Shown in pieces: positions 9,080 through 16,900 of a DNA stretch of 64,000 bases. Under the pieces are notes generated by a model that saw only the letters and a list, made by a program, of their open reading frames with translations, ran no database searches and was not told the DNA's origin. How positions within the stretch are numbered: position 1 is the stretch's first letter; each line of letters opens with the position of its first letter. Made by a program: the position numbers and the translations under genes. Origin of the DNA: Pleomorphomonas carboxyditropha (GTDB lineage Bacteria; Pseudomonadota; Alphaproteobacteria; Rhizobiales; Pleomorphomonadaceae); the NCBI RefSeq assembly GCF_002770725.1, contig NZ_NQVN01000016.1, positions 52,172-116,171 on the forward strand, given 5' to 3'.

Positions 9080-9108
9080 AGATAACTGCTCCCGGACATA
9101 GTCGTCAA
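9080..9108 (-). promoter_or_regulatory. Promoter of the antisense RNA
   Basis: On the minus strand TTGACG (9103-9108) and TTATCT (9080-9085) are separated by exactly 17 bases, close to the sigma-70-type consensus. The predicted start is near 9073. Confidence 0.75.
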
Positions 9109-9172
9109 GACCTCGGAACGCCCAAATGGGTGATCCCTCTAACTTTGTCTTCGCACGAGAGGACAAGGAACG

Positions 9173-10393
9173 GTGAATCATATCTCTAGCGCCCCCTTCG
9201 GGGGACGCCTGACGGTCGCGCAAGCGGTCGTACAGGCAACGGCTGTGGCGTGTCCGCAAGAAGCGAAAGCCTCAAAATGGGCCGTCCTGCGGTCGATTTC
9301 CGATGCCCGCACGCGGCTAGGTGTCTCTGACCGTGCTGTGGCGGTGCTTCATGCCATGCTGTCATTTGTTCAAGGCGATGAGCTCAAGGTTGGAGAGGTC
9401 GTGTTCCCATCGAATGCCACGCTTTCTGCCCGTGCGCATGGGATGGCCGCGCCGACGCTCCGGAGGCATATCGCCCAGCTCGTCGAGAGAGGGCTCATCA
9501 TCCGGCGCGACAGTCCAAACGGGAAGCGGTATGCCCGAAAGGGTGATGACGGCACGATTGCCCTCGCCTTCGGGTTTGAACTCACGCCGCTTGTCGTCAG
9601 AGCGACCGAACTCGAGCGCATGGCTGCCGAAATGGCCCGTGACCGCAGGCTTCTCAAGGAGACGAGAGAAAAGGTTACGTTGCTGCGGAGAGATATTGTT
9701 GGGACGATCGAGTGCCTTGTCAACGAGGGCGCTGCGGTGACCCTGCAGCCTGTTCCTTCCGCCCCCTCACGAACGGCCTCACTCGCGGAGCTTGAAGATT
9801 TGGCCTTCGATCTCGGCATGTTGAAGGCGGAAGCTGATAAGGCACTGGCCGTTCTTGTTAATTCCAAGAATCCGAGCGGCAATGAGACTCATAGTGAGCG
9901 TCACATACAGGATTCAAATCCACAATTTCTTGAATCTGAACTGCCCCAGGAAAAGGTGCAGGCGACTGGGCCAGAGACCAAGCCTGAGATGAATGAGCCT
10001 TCGCTCACCGCAGGGCAAAGCTCGCATCCCAACGCACCGCCGAGGATCGATCTTCCCGCCGTGCTTGCGGCATGTCCGAATTTGCGTGATTGGACCACAG
10101 GCAAGGTTCGGTCGTGGGAAGACTTGGTGCGAGCGGCCGAAGCCGTCCGCCCTGCCCTCGGCATCTCGCCGGATGCCTGGGAGGAAGCAGTCGGAAGCAT
10201 GGGCGAAAGCGGAGCGGCCGTGACGGTGGTGACCATTCTGCAGCGGGCGGAATCCATCGCTTCGCCGGGTGGCTACTTGCGAAGCCTTTCATCAAAGGCT
10301 CGAAGTGGGCAGTTCTCGCCTGGCCCTATCGTGGTGTCACTGCTACGGCAGAGGGCGAAAGCGCAGATGGCGTATGACGGGTATCATGCGTAA
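9173..10393 (+). CDS. repC: RepC, replication initiator
   Basis: This 406-residue protein initiates plasmid replication; in this family the origin lies inside repC. The N-terminal winged-helix portion matches RepC (DARTRLGVSDRAVAVLHAMLSF, FPSNATLSARAHGMAAPTLRRHIAQLVERGLI). The C-terminal domain is also typical (CPNLRDWTTGKVRSWEDLVRAA ... VVTILQRAE, GGYLRSLSSKA). The start is a GTG preceded by GAGAGGACAAGGA. A linker at about 215-285 is rich in Asn/Glu/Pro. Its expression should be limited by the antisense RNA upstream. Confidence 0.96.
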   Translation: MNHISSAPFGGRLTVAQAVVQATAVACPQEAKASKWAVLRSISDARTRLGVSDRAVAVLHAMLSFVQGDELKVGEVVFPSNATLSARAHGMAAPTLRRHIAQLVERGLIIRRDSPNGKRYARKGDDGTIALAFGFELTPLVVRATELERMAAEMARDRRLLKETREKVTLLRRDIVGTIECLVNEGAAVTLQPVPSAPSRTASLAELEDLAFDLGMLKAEADKALAVLVNSKNPSGNETHSERHIQDSNPQFLESELPQEKVQATGPETKPEMNEPSLTAGQSSHPNAPPRIDLPAVLAACPNLRDWTTGKVRSWEDLVRAAEAVRPALGISPDAWEEAVGSMGESGAAVTVVTILQRAESIASPGGYLRSLSSKARSGQFSPGPIVVSLLRQRAKAQMAYDGYHA

Positions 10394-10409
10394 ATGGTTC
10401 CGCTTCCGG

Positions 10410-10429
10410 GGTGTCTCAGTTGAGACACC
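10410..10429. repeat. Palindrome 1 after repC, candidate parS/operator
   Basis: GTGTCTCAGTTGAGACAC lies at 10411-10428, and one more G/C pair extends the dyad. Only the central two bases break the symmetry. It begins 17 bases after the repC stop. A second copy in the opposite orientation is at 10472-10489. The spacing of the half-sites resembles 16-bp ParB sites (TGTTTC/GAAACA type). Confidence 0.6.
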
Positions 10430-10471
10430 TAACTCGGTGTCGGGCTAAACAAGGCAGCATCTCTGCAAGAG

Positions 10472-10489
10472 GTGTCTCAACTGAGACAC
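10472..10489. repeat. Palindrome 2 after repC, candidate parS/operator
   Basis: GTGTCTCAACTGAGACAC is the exact reverse complement of the copy at 10411-10428, and the two are 43 bases apart. A degenerate half-site (TGTCTCA) follows at about 10520. The rest of the 10394-10904 gap shows no convincing gene; a 152-codon open frame on the minus strand there has no recognisable domain. Confidence 0.6.
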
Positions 10490-10904
10490 TAATTCATTCA
10501 AACGGCGCTGGACTTCGGCTGTCTCAGGATGAGTAGGGCGTTCGGAAAGGCAGGCTTCTGTTGCGGACTGGCGCCAACGGCAGCAGGTCGGACGAGCGGC
10601 GTGTCGCCGCCGGACTTCAAGTTTATTCCGCCAGTGAGATGATGCTGGCAAGCGCCAGCTTGTTTCCAGTTCAGTTCTTGTTGTCTTGCTGTTCAAGGAG
10701 CGTCCTGCGAGACCCGCCCAATCCCGCTCTTCATGCGATGGCGTCCTGAACTGATCCGGATCTTCTCCGATCAACCCGCTTCGGGGTCGGCTACGCCAGC
10801 GTGCCGTCGCTGCCGCTTTGCTTTCGCGATGACCGCGACCGATCTCAGTTCTTTCGGGGAGCCATCGAGCGGGAATTGGCCCGCTCCCGGTGGAGCCCTT
10901 CAAA

Positions 10905-11090
10905 ATGTCACACGACCTCGCTGTTGCTCAACAACACGCCTTTCAGCTCGCCCGCATCTTGATGGTCCCGGTCACACTGTTCAAGTCAGGCTCGGAATAC
11001 GGTGTTCTGCCGTCCACCGAACTCGATGCCGATGACGACTTGGATGTCATCAATGAGTTCGATCCGCACATGTTCCGGCCGGCTCATTGA
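10905..11090 (+). CDS. Small conserved-looking hypothetical protein
   Basis: This is a 61-residue protein. I chose ATG 10905 over a GTG five codons upstream because GGTGGAG lies nine bases before the ATG. The C-terminal half is very acidic (STELDADDDLDVINEFDP), while the N-terminal half is amphipathic (LAVAQQHAFQLARILMVPVTLF). I remember similar small acidic proteins on rhizobial plasmids but know no function. It precedes the Toprim gene by 206 bases. Confidence 0.6.
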   Translation: MSHDLAVAQQHAFQLARILMVPVTLFKSGSEYGVLPSTELDADDDLDVINEFDPHMFRPAH

Positions 11091-11232
11091 GCCGGCATTG
11101 GTCTGCCTGGTGCCGCTTGCGGGCGGCGCTGGCCAAGGGAGGCTGCCGCCGCGCGCGATTTCACTCCCTATTTCGTTAGTTGCATCACTCGCGCCCTTGG
11201 CAAGGCTCGCCCTTCGCGGACTGACGGCCGTG

Positions 11233-11249
11233 TCGCGCGAAACGCGCGA
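11233..11249. repeat. Perfect inverted repeat upstream of the Toprim gene
   Basis: TCGCGCG-AAA-CGCGCGA has seven-base arms and lies 47 bases before the ATG at 11297. It may be an operator or the stem of an RNA hairpin; there is no T-run, so a terminator is unlikely. Confidence 0.4.
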
Positions 11250-11296
11250 AGATCCATGAACTCGAAAAGGGCAGGCGGGGTGCGTCTGGGAAGACC

Positions 11297-12205
11297 ATGG
11301 AAGCAGGAGAAATCGAGGATCTCAAGGGGAGGGTGGAATGCTCTGCCGTGCTGGAGAAAGCAGGCTTTGCCATCGACATCAGGGAGAGCACCCTCCGGGC
11401 GATCAAGTTCCGCCGAGGCGACGACATCATCATCGTCATCCATGATGGCAAAGGTTGGTTTGACCCGTTATCGGACGCCAAGGGCGATGTGCTCTCCCTG
11501 ATCCAGCATCTTGCAGGTATTTCGTTCAAAGGCGCGCTCGCCCTAGCCGCCGATCTTGTCGGGTTTACACCTCAGGAGCCGCGATGGGCGCGGCCGTTAC
11601 GGTCGCGGGAAAACACGATGTCCTTGGCGGAGCGATGGCGGGTGCGTCGGCCGCCCTGGCGCGGCTCGGCGACATGGAGCTACCTCCGGGACATCAGGGG
11701 AATCTCCGAGCAAGTTCTCCGTGTGGCGATGGATCAGAATGTGCTGCGAGAGGGGCCACACGGCAGCATGTGGGCGGCCCATGTCGACGAGAAAGGGACC
11801 GTGACCGGCTGGGAGGAGCGCGGACCGGACTGGCGGGGCTTCGCCAACGGCGGGGCCAAGACCCTGTTCAGACTCGGGGCGCTTGACGGCCTTCGGCTGC
11901 TGGTCACCGAGGCGGCGATTGATGCCATGAGCCTCGCTAGTCTCGAAGGCTTCCGTGAGGAAAGCCTTTATCTCAGCACTGGCGGCGGCTGGTCCCCCGC
12001 AACGGCGGCGTCCATACACTCACTGGCCAGTCGGCCGGGCACCCAGCTTGTCGCGACGACAGATGCCAATGCGCAAGGGGAAGCCTTTGCCGTTAGGTTG
12101 AGGGAAATTGCCGTCGCCGCGGGTTGTGACTGGCTCCGGCTCAAGCCTCCCGCAGAAGACTGGAATGATACTCTACGGATGCATGGTCTCCACCGCCGAA
12201 GATGA
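11297..12205 (+). CDS. DUF3991/Toprim domain protein (plasmid primase-like)
   Basis: This is a 302-residue protein. The N-terminal part (residues 1-90: CSAVLEKAGFAIDIRES, GDDIIIVIHDGKGWFDPLSDAKGD) fits the zinc-free CHC2/DUF3991-like region of plasmid primase-related proteins. The C-terminal part carries a Toprim fold, with the Glu in RLLVTEAAIDAMSLA and the Asp pair region in LVATTDANAQGEAF. Proteins of this type are common on rhizobial plasmids and are thought to act in DNA processing during transfer or replication; activity has not been shown for this group as far as I know. The start has GGGAAG upstream. It converges on the fitB-like gene with a 29-base gap. Confidence 0.8.
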   Translation: MEAGEIEDLKGRVECSAVLEKAGFAIDIRESTLRAIKFRRGDDIIIVIHDGKGWFDPLSDAKGDVLSLIQHLAGISFKGALALAADLVGFTPQEPRWARPLRSRENTMSLAERWRVRRPPWRGSATWSYLRDIRGISEQVLRVAMDQNVLREGPHGSMWAAHVDEKGTVTGWEERGPDWRGFANGGAKTLFRLGALDGLRLLVTEAAIDAMSLASLEGFREESLYLSTGGGWSPATAASIHSLASRPGTQLVATTDANAQGEAFAVRLREIAVAAGCDWLRLKPPAEDWNDTLRMHGLHRRR

Positions 12206-12234
12206 CGACCGGCACGGCTCCGGTCTTGGTGCGC

Positions 12235-12678
12235 TCAGCGGATGGGCCGATCGGCATCCTCAAGGGCAAAGCACAATCCTGCAAGCTCCGACGAACCCCT
12301 TTGCGCGACCGTCGCCAGCAAGTGTTTGTCCGCGGTGACGAAGCGGAGCTTTTGCCGCAACGCGAGGGCCAGGTAGACGCAGTCATAGGCGGGATGGCCA
12401 AGCTCGATGGCAAGGCGCGTCGCCGCCTCGCCGAGGCCCTGCATGGACTGAAACGAGATGCCGGAACGCTCGATGAGGGCGATAGCAAGGGCGGCCTCGT
12501 TTGGCTCCAATTCCTTCCGCTGGACCTTCTTCCAAAGAATATTGGCGCACTCCGGCAGCAGGAGTTCCGGCGCGACAAAAGTGAAGGCCGAACGCAACCG
12601 GACGGCATCGTCGCCCCCGTCTTCGGAAATGACCCATTTCACGGCGACGCTTGCGTCGATAACCAGTGTTTCTCTCAC
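12235..12678 (-). CDS. PIN-domain toxin (VapC/FitB type)
   Basis: This is a 147-residue PIN ribonuclease. The first catalytic Asp is in LVIDASVAVKW, a central Glu lies in LLLPECANILW, and the downstream acidic residues are in HPAYDCVYLALAL and FVTADKHLL, so the acidic pocket looks complete. VapC-type toxins cleave specific RNAs, often initiator tRNA or rRNA. It overlaps the antitoxin gene upstream by four bases (ATGA). On the replicon it should act in post-segregational stability. Confidence 0.88.
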   Translation of the reverse strand: MRETLVIDASVAVKWVISEDGGDDAVRLRSAFTFVAPELLLPECANILWKKVQRKELEPNEAALAIALIERSGISFQSMQGLGEAATRLAIELGHPAYDCVYLALALRQKLRFVTADKHLLATVAQRGSSELAGLCFALEDADRPIR

Positions 12679-12914
12679 CGTTCATCCCGCCCTTCGCGCT
12701 GGAGAAGCTCGGACGGGGTCTGTTTGCGCGAGGCAGTGAGCTGCCGCAGTTCGGCAGCCAGGTCATCGAAAGAGGGTTCCGGCTCGCTATCGAGAACCTG
12801 ACGCAAGATGGCCCGGTGTTCAGCCTCAGCCGAGCGGCCGTGGCGCGCTGCGCGCAGCTTCAATTTCGAAATCAGATCTTCGTCGAGGTTACGGACGTGC
12901 AGGCTTCCGGCCAT
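12675..12914 (-). CDS. FitA-like ribbon-helix-helix antitoxin
   Basis: This is a 79-residue antitoxin. The N-terminal LHVRNLDEDLISKLKLRAARHGRSAEAEHRAIL is the FitA/StbC ribbon-helix-helix signature, including the GRSAEAE element. The acidic and Gln-rich C-terminus should wrap the toxin. The start ATG 12912-12914 has GGGGTGA upstream. Its promoter and operator share a nearly identical 24-bp element with the other FitAB pair in this window (34865-34888). Confidence 0.88.
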   Translation of the reverse strand: MAGSLHVRNLDEDLISKLKLRAARHGRSAEAEHRAILRQVLDSEPEPSFDDLAAELRQLTASRKQTPSELLQREGRDER

Positions 12915-12921
12915 GGATCAC

Positions 12922-12970
12922 CCCATTGCTAGCAATGCTATCATTATGGGTGAGAAATAGGGAAAAGCAA
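12922..12970 (-). promoter_or_regulatory. Promoter and operator of the first FitAB pair
   Basis: On the minus strand a -35-like TTGCTT (12965-12970) and a -10-like CATAAT (12943-12948) are 16 bases apart. The -10 runs into a 24-bp element at 12922-12945 containing the perfect palindrome CATTGCTAGCAATG (12924-12937). Repression by the antitoxin complex at this site is expected for the family. Confidence 0.65.
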
Positions 12971-13176
12971 GGAGATGGGAATGGAGAGGAACGTCAGGCC
13001 TGCCGCATGTCCGCCGGTCGCGTCAAGGGTGAAGCTTCGCCCGGCTGGCGCCGGCCCTTGACCCGCCCGGACGGAGAGGCGGCGACGGGGAAGGGGTCAC
13101 GAAGACCCGGAGAAAAAGGGATCGAATGAGCAATCCGCCGGGCTCGGTCAACCACCTTGAGCGAAGGAGTTCCCCC

Positions 13177-13782
13177 ATGATCCCGTCCGACAACTTCCGT
13201 AAAATCTGGTTCGGATGCGCCGACCGGCCGCAGATGTTCCGCCTGTTCGATCGCCATGCCAAGCAACCAAGGCGGCTCGCGGCAGACGCAACCCCGCTCT
13301 ATGCCGGCGAGTGGTTCGAGCTTGGCCAGAGCGAATGCGACTACATGCTCGACCTCCTGCCGCCGCTCTGGATGAGAGGAGGCATGTTCGCCCTGCGCGA
13401 GTTCATGATCGGGGCCGTCTCCAGCGTCTTCTTCACCATCTCGATCAACGACCGTGTCAGGCATTTTCACGGGTATTGCGATCTCTCCCAGCGCCAGGAA
13501 GCTGAGCGAATGCGGCAGGCCATCGTGACAAGGGAGTCTCGTCCGGAACGGGCAATGAGCGAGGTCGAGCGGCTCGAACACATCTGGAGCGATACCAGGG
13601 ACGCCTATCGGGGCTATGCCGATGAGACTTGGCCCTTAGCGGTTCGAGGCGAGCGCTGGGTGATGGTCTATTCCAGCAAACCACAGGGCGATGCCAAGCT
13701 CCTGACCGATCTCACCGAGGCGGAGATTGTTGCCAAGCTGCCCATACACTACCGGCCTGTGAACCAGGCCCTCGCGGCGTGA
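13177..13782 (+). CDS. DUF1419 family protein
   Basis: This 201-residue protein is of unknown function. I chose ATG 13177 (MIPSDNFRKIWFGCADRP) because AAGGAG lies seven bases upstream; the frame is open 17 codons further. The sequence contains LYAGEWFELGQSECDYMLDLLPPLWMRGGMFALREF and ends with YRPVNQALAA, which I recognise as the DUF1419 group found on rhizobial plasmids. No catalytic motif is evident. The stop lies inside the first copy of a 17-bp direct repeat. The leader upstream (13022-13062) can form a long-range stem, with GTCAAGGG pairing with CCCTTGAC. Confidence 0.75.
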   Translation: MIPSDNFRKIWFGCADRPQMFRLFDRHAKQPRRLAADATPLYAGEWFELGQSECDYMLDLLPPLWMRGGMFALREFMIGAVSSVFFTISINDRVRHFHGYCDLSQRQEAERMRQAIVTRESRPERAMSEVERLEHIWSDTRDAYRGYADETWPLAVRGERWVMVYSSKPQGDAKLLTDLTEAEIVAKLPIHYRPVNQALAA

Positions 13783-13817
13783 AAATCACGGCGTGATGCG
13801 GGCGTGAAAATCACGGC
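13776..13817. repeat. Two 17-bp direct repeats with internal dyad
   Basis: GGCGTGAAAATCACGGC occurs at 13776-13792 and again at 13801-13817, 25 bases apart start to start. Each copy contains the dyad CGTGA-AAA-TCACG. The pair sits between the DUF1419 stop and the start of the methylase-helicase gene, so it is a plausible operator for the latter. Confidence 0.55.
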
Positions 13818-13936
13818 CCTCCGATCGGACAGTCCTGACATTCGCCATTGCCCGAGTATTCGGCGTGGCGATGGCGCGCGTCTTCACATCTCACCCTCCG
13901 CTTTCTCATTCCTCGAGCTATCAGGAGCCTTTCGGC

Positions 13937-16900
13937 ATGACCCAGGATGCCTCCTTCACCCTTGACCACTTTGGCAATCTCTCCGGTTTCGGGCAGGACG
14001 ACTTGTCAGCGGGCTTTGGTCTTGGCGTTACCGTGCTCGCCGGCAGCGTCGTTGTCCAACCGGACAATGACGACGATCCCGATCCCGTTCCGCCCGCTCC
14101 GGGCGCCTGCCGTCCGGTCGGGGTGCCAACGACTGAACCTCGCACGCAGGGCGCGCCGGCCAATTTCCATCTCGACGAGGGAGACCGGGGTCTCGCTTCC
14201 GGCTGGAGGGAGAGGGCAGGGGCCAATGTCGCCATAATCGAACTTGCCAATGAGATCGCCCGTGATGGTCGCCCGGCGACACGTGGGGAACAAGCCAAGC
14301 TGATCCGCTTCACCGGCTTTGGAGCCTCAGAGCTCGCCAACGGCATGTTCCGCCGCCCCGGCGAAGAGAGATTTCGCGATGGCTGGGACGGACTCGGCAG
14401 TTCGCTCGAAAGCGCGGTCTCGGCCGGTGACTACGCCTCGCTGGCCCGCTCGACCCAATATGCGCACTTCACGCCGGAATTCATCATCCGGGCGATCTGG
14501 AAGGGCTTGCAGCGCCTCGGCTGGCGGGGAGGGCGGGTGCTGGAACCAGGCATCGGCACGGGGCTCTTTCCGGCACTGATGCCGGACAGCTTTCGTGACT
14601 GCTCCCTTGTTACCGGCGTCGAACTGGACCCTACGACCGCTCGCATTGTCCGGCTGTTGCAGCCGAGGGCGCGGATCTTGGAAGGGGATTTTGCGAGGAC
14701 CAATCTCACGGAACACTTCGATCTTGCCATCGGCAATCCGCCGTTCTCGGACCGCATAGTGCGCTCGGATCGCGCTTATCGGTCATTGGGGCTGCGCCTT
14801 CACGACTATTTTCTCGCGCGGGCGATTGATCTTCTCAAGCCCGGCGCGCTCGCCGCTTTCGTCACCTCGCACGGTACGCTCGACAAGGCGGACAAGACGG
14901 CGAGGGAACAGATGGAGAACAGAGCCGATCTGGTCGCGGCGATCCGCCTGCCGGAGGGAAGCTTCCGGCAGGGGGCTGGAACCGATGTGGTCGTCGATAT
15001 CCTGTTCTTTCGCAAGCGCCGGGGCGGTGACATCGAGGGAGATCGGTCCTGGCTCGATCTTACCGATGTTTGCTTCGATGCCGGCACCGACGGGGAGGGG
15101 AGGGGAGTGGTCTCCGTCAATGGTTGGTTCGCCCGCCACCCGGAGATGGTGCTCGGCACTCATGCGCTCGTGACCGGGCCATTCGGGGAGACCTACACTT
15201 GCCTGCCCAGGGCGGGCGAAAATCTGGAAGCCGCGCTTGATGCCGCCATCACACGTTTGCCGGAGAGACTCTACGACGGCGCACCCGACGTCATCGACCT
15301 CGAGGCCGAGTTCGCGGAAATGCCGTTGGCGACCATTCCCGGCGATACCTCCCATGTCCGCGAGGGCAGCTATGTCATGGATACCCGCCACGGCCTGATG
15401 CAGACCACCGACGGTGCGCCCGTTCCGGTGAAGGTGCGCAAGGGCAAGAGCGGCGATGGCATGCCCGAGAAATACGTCCGTATCATCGCCCGGCTCATTC
15501 CTGTCCGCGATGCCCTACGCGACATCCTGAAGTGCCAGGAAACCGACCGCCCCTGGAAAGACGCGCAGGTCCGCCTGCGCATCGCCTGGTCTTCCTTCGT
15601 GCGGGAGTTCGGGCCTATCAATCACACGACGGTTTCCATCGCCGAGCACGAAGCGAGCGGCGAGGTTCGCGAGAGCCATCGTCGTCCCAATATCCAGCCC
15701 TTCCTGGACGATCCCGATTGCTGGCTGGTCGCGTCGATCGAGGACTATGATCTTGAGACCGACACCGCGCGTCCCGGTCCGATCTTTTCCGAACGGGTGA
15801 TCGCGCCGCCCGCGGCACCGACAATCACCTCCGCGGCTGACGCCCTTGCCGTCGTGCTCAACGAGCGCGGCCATGTTGATCTCGACCATATCGCCGAACT
15901 CCTGAACAGGGATGTGGACGATGTGCTCGCCGACCTCGGAGCATCCGTCTTCCGCGATCCGGCGAATGGCAATTGGCTGACGGCGGACTCCTATCTCTCG
16001 GGCCCGGTGCGCGACAAGCTGAAACTGGCCGAGGCCGTTGCCGAGCTCGACCCGTCCTTCCGGCGCAATGTTCTTGCCCTCCGCGATGTTCAGCCCGCCG
16101 ATCTCGGCCCCGCCGACATTACCGCGCGGCTGGGTGCCCCGTGGATTCCGGCCGACGATGTGGTCCGCTTCGTCAAGGAAACCATGGATGCCGATATCCG
16201 TATCCACCATGTGCCGGAACTCGCCTCATGGACGGTGGACGCGCGACAGCTCGGGTACCTGGCCTCCGGCACGTCAGAATGGGGCACCGAGCGGCGCCAT
16301 GCCGGGGAGCTGCTTGACGATGCGCTCAACAGCCGGGTGCCGCAGATTTTCGACACTGTCAGGGACGGCGACACGGAACGGCGGGTGCTCAACGTCATCG
16401 ATACCGAGGCGGCCAAGGAAAAGCTCCAGAAAATCAAGGCTGCCTTCCAGAAATGGGTATGGACTGACCCAGATCGGACCGACCGGCTGGCGCGGATCTA
16501 CAATGACCGCTTCAACAACATCGCGCCGCGCGCCTTCAATGGCGACCACCTGAAGCTTCCCGGCGCCAGCACGGCGTTCACGCTCTATCCGCACCAGAAG
16601 CGCGGCGTCTGGCGCATCATCGCGAGCGGTTCCACCTACCTTGCCCATGCCGTCGGCGCCGGCAAGACCATGACCATGGCAGCGGCCATCATGGAGCAAC
16701 GCCGTCTCGGGTTGGTCGCCAAGGCCATGCTGGTCGTTCCCGGCCATTGCCTGGCGCAGGCCGCGCGCGAGTTCCTCGCGCTCTATCCCAATGCCCGCAT
16801 TCTCGTTGCCGACGAAACGAATTTCTCCAAGGACAAGCGCCAGCGGTTCCTATCGCGGGCCGCGACCGCCACATGGGACGCGATCATCATCACGCATTCG

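Noticed and set aside
10445..10903. 152-codon open frame on the minus strand after repC
   Set aside because: No domain, Arg/Ser/Thr-rich, no good ribosome site, and it covers the palindrome pair.
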